Below are positions 40,054 to 52,757 of a stretch of 64,000 bases of DNA, in pieces; position 1 is the first letter of the stretch; every line of letters begins with the position of its first letter. The stretch lies in the NCBI GenBank assembly GCA_025766275.1, contig JAFKAC010000017.1:1027680-1091679 (forward strand), read 5' to 3'. Origin of the DNA: Lactarius indigo. Its lineage: Eukaryota; Basidiomycota; Agaricomycetes; Russulales; Russulaceae. The notes beneath the pieces were generated by a model that saw only the letters and a program-made list of their open reading frames with translations, was not told where the DNA came from and searched no databases. A program made the translations under genes and the position numbers.

Positions 40054-42066
40054 ATCTGAATATGTACGAATGTTACTGTCGGCCTAGGTATAACATGGCA
40101 TCGAAGTCTCAATGTGCCTCGGCAGCAAGATGTCAAGCCATTTTGTATCTCAATATTAGATTGCTCACACTGAACGCAGTCGTAACTTCTGGCTTAGTCG
40201 GTTGCCTCGTGTACTCACCTGAGTGACAATGCATCTCCTTTGTGTGTGGTGTGAAGGATTGTTACTGACGGGTGTCAGCAATGGGACGCACAGTTATTCG
40301 TGTTTGAAGCAGCAGGGATGTCAACCTCAAATCCTTGCAGTCAATCGCTGGACTGTTCCCTTGTCACCCCTCCCAATCTGCCAACACGATTTGGACACTT
40401 TTGCTTGCCCATCCTCATCACTTCTATGGCGTTGCTAGTCCTGTCCGCTGAGACTTGAGCTGATTTGCTTGCTCCAAGTGACCCTATCATGAACACAGTG
40501 AAGTGGGGTGTATTCAGTTCATTGCCCATTGTACCTGGATAGGTGATTCGTGCCCATCGGGTCTGCTGCAGCGAAGATGTCAAGCCATCTTGTATTGCTC
40601 ACACTGAACAATAACTTCGAGCCCAGTTGGTTGATTGCCCGCAGCCAACGCCCAGCGGTCTCCACATAGCAGATAGTGAGTTGGGATATTTTTGGCATAG
40701 ATTATGTACTACTGACACAACACTGTTTTATGAGGATATCTAGACCTTTTCATTGTCCCTCTGTGCCACTGGCCCTCCATGAGGAAATGCGACCTGAATC
40801 TGTTGCAAAGGGCGGTCAAAAATGAGGCTTGCCCTGGCAAACCCACTGAAACGTGCGTCGATCATCATTGCCGCTCGGAGGGGTCATTGTTGCATCTGTG
40901 GAAGGGTGAACGGTGTGCGATAACAGAAATCTTAAAAAACTCACCCAGTTTTCAACCGGTACAATCACAGCTCTTTTGAACCAACTGCAAAGCTGATAAA
41001 CCACGTGAACGAATCGAAAAGCCATCTAAGCGAAGTAAACTATTTTTTTTTGTTCAATTGAATGTGGGACTCACCATGAGATTGTAGGAAAGGTGTTGAA
41101 TGTCGTTGATGTGGAGTGGAGTTGGGTCAGTACTACCGGTTCTGGTGGCGCTGCGTCGGGGACCGCGTTTGATGACACATCGTCCTCGAGAATGCTGTCG
41201 CCCTGAAGAAAGGGTGCCGCGCCCCCACTCCTCAAGTGTACGCTTTTTTGTTGATACTTTCCCGTGTTTTGAAACTTTTTTTCAACTCAAGGCAAATGTT
41301 TTCTTTTTCATTTTTTGAATCGATTTCCGTGCATCTTGGAGTACAATTTTTATGTATGCATAGAACTTGCTCATGTCAATTGAATGTCCCCATTTGCATG
41401 CATCTTCGATACAGGCCTCTCACTTATGTGAAGCAATTTGTTGGGTTCCGGGGCTTTTTCTTTTTTTCTTTTTTGGTTTGAAAAACCTTAGTACGAAAAT
41501 AAAAAATTTGATCATACGGAAAGCGTTCCAAAGCGTTCAGAGCGTTCAAAAAGCGTTCAAACGCTAAGCGATGTCTATTGATAGTACATGGATCCAGAGG
41601 CTAGATCTAGACCGACATATTAGATAATCATAATAGGACTCCGCATCTAATCTCTACAGTACATAATACAAGACCGGTATTCAGCTCCATACAGAGAGAA
41701 ATTTAAGAGAGGTATCGTGGGCTGAGCCTCATGCGGAATAGGTAATAGCCGAGAAAAATAACTAGGCTAGTGAGTCACCTCACCAGAGGAAACCGGGAAA
41801 ACAGAAGAGTGTAAAGGGCGTGAAGAGAACGGCAGAGGAGTTATCATATAGGCGGAGACGTACTAAGGTCCTCGCAGAGGAGCTGCCTTGTGGCAGGGTC
41901 TTGGGCTTGCAGTCTTGAAGCTGCGCCGGTAGATTGGAGGAAGAGACATAGGGTAGAAGCGAGTTGGAAATGGTAAATGACACCAAAGACGAGGGCGCGT
42001 TACCGTTTCATCGGATGTCAGACGTTAAGAGTCTGTACACGTGATCAAACGAGACACATTGCTGAA
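40054..42066. other. No convincing gene; AGCGTTC short repeats
   Basis: Short ORFs only. At 41518-41570 the motif AGCGTTC(C/A)AA repeats four to five times imperfectly. Poly-T tracts occur near 41044 and 41460. Confidence 0.4.
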
Positions 42067-42952
42067 CTAAGAGGAAACATACGCAATGACCTCAGGAGAA
42101 TGGTTAAAGCCGTATGGCTCCTCTTTGGGGCGCAACTCGTGTTTCAATAAAAGGGGCATCTTACTTTGGAGCCAGCTGGGGTCATAGGCGTTGACTGGGA
42201 GACCTGGAGGGGCATATTGCGCTTGACGAACCTTCTGAGAGCCGGTGCGTATGTGCGTGAACATGCCACGTTTGTCGAGAATGAAGGCGTTAATGTGATT
42301 CCGGTGATGCAAATCATCAAAAACTTTGAGCCAATGGTGGATGTCAGGATGCCGCCAGCTTGGTTTGACGACAGTGTATGTTGTCTGGCCAGTATTAGAA
42401 TCAAAGGAAGACTCATCCGAGGACATTCCGTCTGCTCCCAATGCATCCATGACCTCAAGGTGCTTCTTCAGTGGGTCATAGAGCTTAACAATCTCGCGGC
42501 AACGTTGAAATAACTGTAGCTTAGATGAGTGTATTCCCAGGTAGGGATATACGACAACGTACTTGGTATTTGCACTGCTTGCGGTTATGTTTGGACCGCT
42601 CTGCAACTTTGGCTGCCTGAGGTAGCATGTCTCGTTTCCAGCGTGATTTCAGACTCTTGATCCTGCTGTTAAAAGCCTTCTCAATCGCCTTTCGCATCTC
42701 TGATGTATCGTCACGTCCTGTCTTCTCAATAAGATAAACAGTGAATGCTCGGCCAGCAGAAACATTCCATGGCGATTTCGGATCCCCTGCTATGTCAACC
42801 ATGAAGTCCGCAGCTGTCGTTTCACATGCGTTCACTCCATGGCCACTGTTCTCCCACTCGGACGCAAATGCAGAAAGTCGAGAAGGTGATGGCATGGAGC
42901 CATAAGGTGGGCTTGCACCTAGCAGTAAGGCAAGTTCGTCTCGAACGAGTTT
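42067..42952 (-). CDS. Unnamed Agaricomycete family protein, 3' exons
   Basis: Two minus-strand exons, 42952-42563 and 42513-42067, flank a 49-base intron (42514-42562) with consensus ends. The upstream exon begins after an AACCAG acceptor (KLVRDELALLLGASPPYG) and contains ADFMVDIAGDPKSPWN and FTVYLIEKTG. The downstream exon has the hallmark LGADGMSSDESS, followed by YTVVKPSWRHPDIHHWLKVF, GLPVNAYDPSWL and YGFNHSPEVIAY. I recognise this as a frequent mushroom-genome gene family, often near repeats, without known function. Upstream acidic and basic exons probably belong to it. Confidence 0.65.
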
Positions 42953-44455
42953 CTGGTTTCAGCGCAATTGGATCAGTCTAGGACATGATATCAAGATTGG
43001 GACTTAAGGACTGACAGCTAGTGCTTTATCTTCGTCAGCACGGCGCAATGGGCTCCTCCTACGCCTGCTGGACTTCTTTTGACCACCGCGACACCCAGTT
43101 CTGTGAGTGGGGCTAGTGTTCTTTACTATCTGTTCGAGCAGATCAACGATGTATGCTTGTTGTTCAAAGCCGCCGGAGTTCTGAGAAGTGAGTCATGAGT
43201 CACACAACTCCGAGCCTACCAAGAAGGCAACAGATATCATTCACATACGGAGTGGCCAACCGATGATGCACCCTGACGCTGGTCTGCTCTGTGCAGATAT
43301 GGAGAAGTTGTAGGCGAATCCCGCGGCTGCGAGTGTGACTCCCCTTGAGACGAAAGCCGCGAAGTGTGGGAACGGGGAGCATTGGACTGTGCGAATAGTT
43401 GAGGCAGTGGCTGAGACGTTTGACGCCCATTAGCAATGGCAAGCGTGAGTCAAATATATGAAGCGTACACTCGGTCCTCCATTACTTTCACTGTCTACCC
43501 TGTCGCCCTGACCATCTTGGTCAATGTTTTCTACGACTTCTGACTTGTCTGGTTCCTCGTCCAAGTCAGGATCTTCAATTACCGGTGAGTCAGACGCATA
43601 AAAATTCCGAGGGTCATGACTGGGCTCGATTGGTGGCAAGAGTTGCTCTACTTCAGATGAGCTTCGGTCGTAAGTTTCCTTTTGCTTTCCTTTGGATGCC
43701 GTTTGAATGGTAACCTATTTGAAAGGAAGGATAAGGTGAACGACGATACTCAAGTAGGGTATTTCTTACGCTTTCATCTTCGGAATACGCTTCGTCTTCA
43801 CTGCTTGAACCCGCAGGATAACTACAAGGTACCCGTCTGAGTCGTCTGCGTGCAGGCCTGGTTTTTATTGCCACTCTTGGGGTCGCTAAAGTTTCTTCAA
43901 ACGGCTAGTTAAATAGCAATACCTTCAGAGAGGCCGTCGCACGAGGTTAAAAATCAACATGGCGCACTCCTATCTGCTCGTGACCGAGACTGGTACTGCC
44001 CGGGGTATCGACGTACGGGCGCTTCTTGGTCCGAGCTTGGAACATGTGAAGATCTTACCCCACAGCACAATGGCGAAAGCACACTTACGTGTTCTGTCGC
44101 ACTCTAGGATTGCCTCTGAGTCTGCTAAGAAGGTGTGGGTACATCAACAAACAAACTCGATGTGGCAGCGAACGTGGGGTTTTACCATCGCCAGACCAGG
44201 AACCACCTCGATTTGCGCCCCCTGGAGATGCTGTGGCGTTGGAAACTTCTACATACCCAACATGGGAACTTCACAACAGTCGATAGCATCTGCACTCACT
44301 GTCAGGAGTGGTGTTTTCTTCTTCGTCATCAGCAAGTAGATCTTCCTCTAACGCAGTTAGATCGCGTGCACTTGCACCGTGAGTGGGGCGACCCCTGAAC
44401 ATGAGATGTCGGTTGTGGCCCCGAGATTCAGACTCTGGAGGGAGGGGCATACATG
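42953..44455 (-). CDS. Probable 5' exons of the same gene
   Basis: Minus-strand open segments rich in Ser, Asp and Glu (SSEDEAYSEDES; HDPRNFYASDSP; EDPDLDEEPDKSE) lie at about 43874-43430. A further start-like exon (MPLPPESESRGHNRH) begins at about 44455 and ends near a GTGAGT donor. The exact exon chain could not be closed in frame, so coordinates are approximate. Low-complexity acidic N-termini are common in this family. Confidence 0.35.
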
Positions 44456-46373
44456 AGTAGGTGAAAGACAACGAATAGTTTCGTACGACCCACTGAATGG
44501 AAGAGGAACGCCAGACTGATCGGGGCTGAACTACTCGCAGATCTAAGGTGAAATGCCCTATGGAGTTATGCCACAGCTAGACAGAGTGCAGACAGTCTGG
44601 AGAGAGACCTTAAATACCGCAATAAGTACCGCGCCCATGTGGTCTTAAAGGATTGGGGATTGCTTTGTAAACGGTGTGCAGCAAGGTGTGCAGTACGTGA
44701 AACCCAGATTCCAACCCACAGCGTGATGGATAGAAGGCTAGATATCCATCAGAACCTTTCAATATCGCTGAGCTATTCACACATAGGACAAAAGGATTCG
44801 AGTTGCCGAAATACATAATCACCTAACCTATTCCTGGGTGAGAGAAGAGCTTTGTGCGCGCATACTGTAGGCCGGCGCCCTGCACATATCACAGCTCAGC
44901 ACCACACCACCGTGACCATTGTCCATCCGTTTCTGGTTACCATAGAAATCAGGTACCATTGTTCTGTTCGCTTGTCACCGCATCGCATCGCGATTTTTAT
45001 CTACTTCAAGGACGTAAGGACTCATTGTAGTCATATTCTGGGTTAGCCTTATGTGATGAATGAAATATTAGTGAATCGCAAGTTCGCAACGCTCAAAACT
45101 GTGTCGGGCGACATATGTCTGCTAACACCTGGAGTGGACTAAGAGAGTCAGGGGGAGTGAGTCATTCACCATTTCTAAGGTCTCGACAGCAATCAAGCAC
45201 TTTGGTCAAACAAGGCATGACGCATGATGCATGATGCATGACGCTGTGACGGTTGATGGTATTAAAAAAAAAAAACGATGTCAGACGCGCGCTAGTAGTC
45301 AACTAGTCAACTAGTCAACCCTTGTGCCCGCTCAGGCTGCTCATTCATCTATCCGGAGGATTCTGTGGGGCATCCAAACGTAGGCTAATTATAGGCAACT
45401 TTCGAGCTTGGGTGAGGCCAGGAGTCTCAAGATACTCTGCATGTGTTTGTTCGATCGTGTCTGCAGAGAGTTACGTATGCTTTTCTATACCAAACACTTG
45501 ACCGAAGGCGTGCTTTGATGAATTCGAGAAAAAAAGTGTCAGTGGCAAGGCCCGACGGTGAGCTTGAGGGAAAGGCAGTCAGATTCACAGACGCCGATTT
45601 TGCTTTGAAGGAGCACAGGCACTCTCGGGCTAGGTCTTCCTACTTATTGCATCGCCAGCCACAGCTTACTCAAGAGTCCTGATCCTCCGGTTCCTCGGGT
45701 GCATAATCAATACACCAGACTCAAACGGTTAATGCGGTCGCCGGGTACACGATTGGTTGGTTGGGTGTTGTCTTCGGTGCGGACCCGGATGCGCCCCGAC
45801 CCTTCCTGCTGCTAGCGGGGAACTTGTCAGCTTTCGCATTCGCCACTCTCATACTAAACATATCAATATCACTACGTTCGCGATGCAGTAGAAGAGGTTA
45901 TAGCGTTTACGTCCTGATTGAACGTCGTGGATATATTTGCGAAGGCGCTAGCCTAACCAAAGGTCGAAACGTTTACGCGCAAGTTAGCCCCGACTCCCAA
46001 CCGATTGAGTGGGAGTGTTTGATGGCAGCAATAGGTAGAAGTACGGACGAGAGTAGTACAGACACATGGACTGTAATTGTGATGTTACAGATCGGGAAAG
46101 AGTATGACCAGATGCGCAGTTGCGCAAGGGCCCGGGGTGCACAACTGCTAGTGTAAAGTGGATAAGGGCACGTAAAAAACGGTAGCACAAATTGTATGCA
46201 CCTTAGTTGGACCTGTCCAGACGGAGGTGAGTAGCCACATTTTGAGACGACATAGAAAGCCTGACCGACTTGTACTTCGTCGACAATTGCGTCACAATTT
46301 GCCACCTTTGCGATAGCGAACGAGGTCGCACAGTGCCCTCCCTTTGAATGACTGCAATTGTTCTCCAAGTGAT
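44456..46373. other. No convincing gene; degraded fragment and short tandem repeats
   Basis: 45140-45290 is the degraded second copy of the fragment at 21010-21160. GCATGATGCATGACG repeats occur at about 45222-45244, a (TCAACTAG)3-type repeat at about 45298-45320 and a run of A at about 45265. ORFs at 45443-46156 have no family signal. Confidence 0.4.
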
Positions 46374-46900
46374 TCAAATGTCATCAGGAAGACCTAAAGT
46401 GAGACGAGCCGCATTCTCCAATTCCGGAGCAAGCCCCATGCTACCCGCAATAGCACACGCACGGAACGCTTCAGCCTCAACTGGCGCAGGAAATGTTCCA
46501 AGTTCAATCCCCGCACGGATATTGGACTGAACTAATTCCATGTCGTATTTCTGGCAGGCAGCGAATAAGGCTGAACACCTTTTCATAGGGGTCGGGTATG
46601 ACGGGGGAAACTGGGGTAAAGCGATGAGATGAGGGTATTCAGCAGGTCAGCGTTCTCAGTCAATTGGATCACAGGAAGGCCATCTATGAGTTCGTCGTCG
46701 GGTGGCTGGGGGAGAGAGAGAATATCGGTGACGATAAGGCGAGCAGTGACTGGTGGACACGGAAATCGACTTGGTCAGACGACCGGACTATAATATTCGC
46801 GTCAGGTGTGTCCAAACACGATGGCACGGATAGAGGATCCAAGTTTGCGGAGGTTGGCTCTTCCTTCACGAGAGCCAGAGCTGAATCTGCCTGTGGGTGT
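46374..46900 (-). pseudogene. BTB/POZ-domain gene, frameshifted
   Basis: The minus strand encodes a BTB domain typical of basidiomycete paralogues: DTPDANIIVRSSDQVDFRVH, LLALSSPIFS, then in another frame PPDDELIDGLPVIQLTEN and LLNTLISSLYP, then in a third frame LFAACQKYDMELVQSNIRA and AFRACAIAGSMGL...LTLGLPDDI. At least two frame changes, near 46715 and 46585, are needed and have no splice sites. BTB domains mediate protein-protein contacts; this copy is probably non-functional. Confidence 0.65.
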
Positions 46901-47180
46901 TTGTATTAGTTATCGCGATTAGGCCTAGTACACCAGTTCTACGTACCTTTTCTATCACCTCATGAACGACAGCGGTCAGGGCCCCCTAGAAAGCGCGTAT
47001 GACCTGGCTGTGGCTGGATATCTCCACACACGAACACACTTGAGAATGACGTGTGTCGGAGATTTCAGATCCGATGTGGCGCTGCCCGTGCATCTTCGAA
47101 CCCTGACGAGATCGAAAAGATGAAGAGATTCCACTATGGCCCTGATGTAATCGTCAAGCCACGGCGGAAAAGAGTAGTGA

Positions 47181-47893
47181 CTAGAGCGAGGTCCTGAACA
47201 ACAGCAGACGATTCACGCTATCGGGCGAACCAGAGTTTCTGAGCTCAAGGACACTCGATTTGAGATCTGTTCGGATTTGCTGGTGATACTTCCAAAGCTC
47301 ATGGAGATAGGCGCCTGTCATGCCGGGGAATTCAAGCTTGTCTCCCAAATCCTCGATCGTCATTGAGAGGCGCAATGTAACTCGCTGCAGCCTGAACCGC
47401 CTCTTGACGGAGTTCGTGCTGTTGTGCAAGGAAATAAACTGTGGAGTACTGTCTCTGGGCGAAGGAATGGCGGATCCTGTCGAGAGATGACTCCTCAGGA
47501 TATGAATTAAAACTGAGTCCACTCGACACTTCTGAGCAACTGGCTAGGAGCGCCATGATCTTCTCCTGTGGTCGAAGGAAGGACAGGAGCGACTGGGGTA
47601 AACGAAAGTGAGGAGGCTGTAAAGGGTTGCCTTGCTTTCTGGTAGTTCGACTACCGGAGGCAGTTCTTGCTTTTCACCGTTGGGGACGTCGGAAGTGTTT
47701 GAAACGTTTTGAATGAGCTCTTGAAGTACCGGGGAGCAAATGACAAGGTAAAGCTTAATCACCCTGGCCCGGGCCGGAAATCATGGGAGTCGTAAGAGCG
47801 AAGAACGATATCCGATCCAGGGAAATCGAAGTGTAATGTCTCGTCTGAGGCGACCTCGATTGGTCTAGGAGTTGCAGGAGGGACAATAGGCAT
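47181..47893 (-). pseudogene. Second BTB-like gene, frameshifted
   Basis: ATG 47893 opens MPIVPPATPRPIEV...LHFDFPGSDIVLRSYDSHDF, then the frame breaks near 47770. It continues as KLYLVICSPVLQELIQ, LPPVVELPESKATLYSLLTF, then in another frame ending KIMALL, then VYFLAQQHELRQEAVQAA, and finally VTLRLSMTIEDLGDKLEF and GAYLHELWKYHQQIRTDLKS. At least four frame changes occur. It resembles, but is clearly distinct from, the BTB relic at 46374. Both are on the same strand and may derive from an old tandem family. Confidence 0.65.
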
Positions 47894-48129
47894 TGTGGGG
47901 TACGTCGCTGGTAATCCACTGTAGCTTTAAAAAGAGCCCGGTAGGGGCAGGCCGCAAGCCATAGGATGAGGTAACTAGCGACTGCGGACCGTCCTTCCAG
48001 GCTGGCCTTTACCTACTGCTGTAGTCTATCTCGTATTGTACTCCATAAGTGGAAATATGTCATACATGCAATTTAAACGAGAGGTTTCCAAGCGTCATTA
48101 CCGCTCAGTCTCTCATCCCTCTCTGTTCG

Positions 48130-49430
48130 TCAACATGGGTCACTACTCTCTAAAGAAGACTATTCAAAAACATTATGATTCCGTCAATACGTTGGCTTTC
48201 TCTTACGACAGGGTCGCTTTTTGCAAGTGGAGCCGATGACGGCCTAAGTTATTATCTTTCATGGGAATGGTAGCGGGCGCGAAGTCCGTCGGTTTCAAGT
48301 GAAAGCTGCCAGTAACGACACTGCTTTGGCTGTTCCCGTTTTGGCCATACGCTGGTCGCTGGCGATGCGAGTGGTGACGTGCACACATTAAATCTTGATG
48401 GCTCAACCGCTGTAAGTTTCACTTGAAAAGGTCTAGTCAAGCTGTTCCGCCAAGCACATCTTTTATAGGGAAATCCATATTATCATACCATCAACTGTGT
48501 GCCCAGCCCCGTTCATTGCATTGCAGAAAGTGGCAGTTTGGCTAGCTATTGGCTCAGGCAGGGTCGTTCAGTTGGTCAAACAAGGAACAATTGGCGTGTT
48601 TCTGCTATCTCTTGGCTGGGAAATTGTACTAACCGAAGTGTCATAGCTACTTGGGAAAGCGTCCAGCGTCTTCCAGACCCTCCTAAGTTTCCAGAGCTCG
48701 ATGGGGAGCTCCCAGAACCCATTCCACGTTCCCTCCATTTTTTAGGCGGCGGTGACCTCCTCCTGGCAACGTATATGGACCATGGCATGATGTGAGTCTT
48801 TTATCTGTCAGCTACCTAGTAACATCGGTCTTACGAATGGTTGGTAGTGCATGGAACTTAAAGACACTCGAAATCAGGTGGCATATCCGCCCTCGTGTGT
48901 GTAAAATGTATGAACAGTTCTCTCTAGTGTCACCTTTGCTTATGAGTGATATAGAGGGTGTTCTGCTGTGTCTTCCAATGGGAAGGTCCTCGCAGTGACC
49001 AACCTTTACAATGGCATTGATTGGTATTCCTTGAATTCCAACCACTTCATGGATGCTTCGTTCCAGTACACCACACATCACACCATCCCCGACAATGTCA
49101 TCCTACCCATCACTTTCATTCATGGCAATACTGCCGTATTATCAGGGACATCATATGGGTGTGCTCACATCACCACTGTAGAGGATAGGACACTAGCGGA
49201 GAGCCTTCAACATGACTGTAAGTAATTCCCTACTTAGGCAAAGTTAGAGACTAAAAGTTTTTTCAGCATCGGAAGACATTGTGCAAGCCTTGGTACGTGT
49301 GGTCACACAGAAATACCGTTGTATATCACTTATCCCGCATGTCACTCAGGCATACACCAGTCAGGGAGATTTTTCGACAGATTGTGACAGGTGTTGCTGA
49401 GAGGGGTGGCGAAACTGGAAATCTGGTACT
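48130..49430 (+). pseudogene. WD40-like repeat protein gene, disrupted
   Basis: Plus-strand segments suggest a beta-propeller gene: HYSLKKTIQKHYDSVNTLAF and a GADDGL turn near 48140-48240, PRSLHFLGGGDLLLATYMDHG near 48715-48790, SSNGKVLAVTNLYNGIDWYS near 48968-49030, and FIHGNTAVLSGTSYGCAHI near 49120-49180. Several junctions look like about 50-bp introns, but stops and frame changes in the first third suggest decay. The NLYNGIDWYS and GTSYG blocks recall a mushroom-specific WD40 family; function unknown. Confidence 0.5.
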
Positions 49431-50417
49431 GGATACAGGAGCCCGAGAGTGATACGAAAAAGGCCACAGAATTGAAGTCACACGCGGCACAAGAACCAGG
49501 CCGGGTACATCACACCACGCACGTGAGATATAGAATCTCAGGCCCTCCCATACCAGCTGAAGCGCTCCTGGCAGATGCTAGTTCCAACAATCGTTATTAT
49601 CACGTGCAGCATAGCAATCCTCTTGGCCGCAACGCAGTGGGATACGATCACATTCGTTCACCAATTGGTCTGAAAACTGGACAAGAGCCACAGAGGCCAG
49701 CGAAACCATAGGTACAGGAACGGGAGAGGGTTGGGTTGAAGATATGTAGTTGCGTTTATCAACACAACTCGACCAGACTGGCCAGTCTCAAAGTGTACTC
49801 GGACTGGCATCGAATTGACATATTATTGTTTGTAGTTGTATCATAGTAAACTTGATCAGATTGTGGCTCACTCATACGAGACTTTTATTCATGTGAACAA
49901 ATATTTCTAGCAACTGGTTTTGTGCGCACTACTTTCACGACGCACAACAGCCTCCCCCTTTGCTTCCCACACACAATTTCATTTTCGTCTGTGATTCGGA
50001 TACAACAGTCCAAATAGGGTCATGTTTACTTGACTTGCTTTGTGCACGTTGATTTTTTTTCTTTGTTTTTCTCTGGCTTGCGTTGAGGCATCTGTGCAGT
50101 ACTGTATTCTTGCCGGCGGCTGGTATTGTGCACACTACTTCGATGCACAACATCCCCCCTCGTCGGGAATCAAACAATTTCATTTTTGTTTCTGATTCAG
50201 ACACAGGAGTTGGTTTGATCGGGTCTATGCCATACAATGTTGTGGCATTCTGGGCCTGAAATCACGCATTTTCGGTACTTTCGGTCTCAGTCCGGTGTCA
50301 CATGGTTCAGTCGCCGTTGGTAACACTTCCGCCATCTCATTCATCATTCCGGTCTCGTGCTCCCATGGCGTCGCTCTCGCCATCGATCTCCACGCCATCC
50401 TCCATCCCTCTCGCTCT
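49431..50417. other. No convincing gene
   Basis: Two related segments (about 49925-50000 and 50125-50200) share TGCACACTAC-like and ATTTCATTTT(C/T)GT(C/T)TGATTC-like text, suggesting a roughly 200-bp old duplication. Confidence 0.35.

Positions 50418-50483
<66 letters not shown>
50418..50483. repeat. Compound (CA)n(CT)n microsatellite
   Basis: About 16 CA units followed by about 16 CT units. Overlapping ORFs in all frames here are composition artefacts. Confidence 0.97.
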
Positions 50484-50485
<2 letters not shown>

Positions 50486-52757
50486 TCCCTCTCTGTCGCT
50501 CATTACATTTCTCACCCATCACTCACCCTCACCTCACTCTGCAAATGGATGACACCGATCGACATTCGAAGACAGGCCATACGCCTTGTGTTGTCCTTGT
50601 CTCTCAACACCCTATCTCTGTTGCATCGCCCATATCACTTGTCCGTTTCAAGATGTCAAGATCGCAGCTCGCCCACTCTCGCTTCCCCGGGTTGGACTTG
50701 GAAAAGAAAAGATTATATTGTCATGCGTCATAGTGTCTCAGCCCCCTTTGTTATTTTCGTATGCTCGCTACCTGTCACTTAGATAATGCATTTTGATTGC
50801 TCGTGTTCGCGCTCATCTCCCTTTGACTCGCTCGCATCTGTTTGCTCTCACTCTGCCCATCGTATTGTCCCCTCTGTTCCCCTATTCTTACTCTCATTAC
50901 TTTTACTTGGACTCGGAATGCGTCGTATACTGGCTCGCATGTATATAAACCATTCCCTCCATTCCCTCTTCGCTCATTAATAGCAGTGTTGTGTTTTCCC
51001 CTCTCCATCTCATCCTGTGTGCCGCGTGACTCAGTTCGAAGTTAGGCCCTACCGCGGGCACTCGAACTTGTCGACGACTCTGTCTGCCACTTCGGATGCA
51101 TCTCCTCTCATTTCATTTCATCTTCTCACCATCACCGTTCGCACTCGCCCTCGTCCATTCGCGATCGCACTGGCTCTCGCCACCGCGAATGCTTCCGACT
51201 TGGCTCACTTTCACCTATCTAACCACTGCGGGATCCCCTCCACCTTCAGACTCAAACGGACTTGGCTCCAGCACCATACAACGGGCACGTACGTCGACCG
51301 CTTTCAGTCCAACGACCCCCCAAGGCACGGGAGTGCCGTGTGGGTACCAGACCAGATCATCACTTCACATAATCCACTCCTGCATACGCTTCAACACGGC
51401 ACAGTGCCAGGCCCACATTCCAACAACCCCACTCGCTTCTCCCGCATCATTGGCCTGGGAAGGGACGACGCCAAACACATACAGGAGAGCCACGCGCTCA
51501 CGAAGCCAGCTCGTGGAAGGAGGATCCCCTGGAACCCGACTGAGGAGGTGGGAAAACCCCCACGCAAGTCTCGTACATGAAAATTTTGGCATCTAACGCG
51601 CAGCCCTACCTTCCCTTGCGAAGTCTTGGGGCTAACTGCTTAAGATGCCCCACCCATGTTTTTCTCCTCGCTCAGTTCTGGTAACAAGGGCACCCCCTAT
51701 TAGGTACAATCCTTGTAAATGTAGCAGGCTATGTCCGGTCTAAACCTCGGGCTTGTACTCCGGGATATAAACAGTTCAAAAAAAAAAGTCTGACAGTAAC
51801 AATGTGGATCGTTATTCCTAGAAGAACAAATAGGAGGGATAGGGGATACGCACACACCAATGTCACACCACACTAAACAGCTCAAATTTGAAATAGGGTC
51901 AAACACACCTCCCACAAGCAAGGTTTCAGTTGGCCACGTCGACGCCAGTAATTCACAGTGTCCTGTGGCGCGGCACCTTGTTTCACAAAATTGCATTTCA
52001 TGTGTGGAGTGCATATCCAGATTAAAAGATAGGAGCACTCCCGAGGAGTAGCGAGTTTGTGCCTTCCATTCTCCCAGAATCATACAATAACACTTTACAC
52101 TCCGATGTTGGTAATGGTTAGCCAAAGCTTACTGTAATTTTCTCTTTCCTCCGCTAGCTGAAAACCCATTTGTTGAGTGCCTGGTTTCATGAGGCAAGAG
52201 GCGATATGATGATGTGAGCGCAGTCTGAGCGAACAAAGACGGCACGAGGCGCAGGGACGTGTGGCCTGTCTACGAACCTGGGGGCTGTCATTGATTTTCA
52301 ATTGACGCAGACTGAATGCTGCCAGTATGCCATATATTGCCGGCTTGCGGCTCTCACTGGGTGCCACCAGCCATCGTGACGCTCGCAGTGGGGTTCAACC
52401 CCGCTCTTAAGTACTTGACTTGAACTTTTGTAGTTACTCTGTAAAATGCAGGTTGTCTGCTGTAGAAGAAGATGGATGTGCCTGGTAAAATTGACAACCG
52501 CTGTTTCAGGCTTTGCTCGTGTTTCACACATTTACCATAATTTTCAACAATTGTCATCCACCTGCTTGCTGAGTGCTGAGCGCTGAACCGGTATCCCTCC
52601 ACTCATACAACTTGGATACACCCAAGTTGAGATGGATGGGCAAGTTCGGAGTACAATTCCTGAGAGAAAGACATGATAGAAGTGGGAACAATGGCAAAGA
52701 ATTGAAACTACGGCCTATTAAAGGCTTGCATTGTATTGAAGATATAATCGACTTACC
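50484..52757. other. No convincing gene
   Basis: A 187-codon open frame at 51017-51580 is rich in H, R, P and T with no domain resemblance. An A/T tract lies near 51780. Nothing else is recognisable. Confidence 0.3.

Noticed and set aside
43959..44339. 126-codon plus-strand frame
   Set aside because: It overlaps the likely 5' exons of the minus-strand family gene and has no resemblance to known proteins.
50225..50782. Several open frames over the CA/CT tract
   Set aside because: They arise from the stop-free microsatellite and encode TH or LS runs.
51017..51580. 187-codon plus-strand frame
   Set aside because: Atypical composition and a competing overlapping frame of similar length; not enough support to call a gene.
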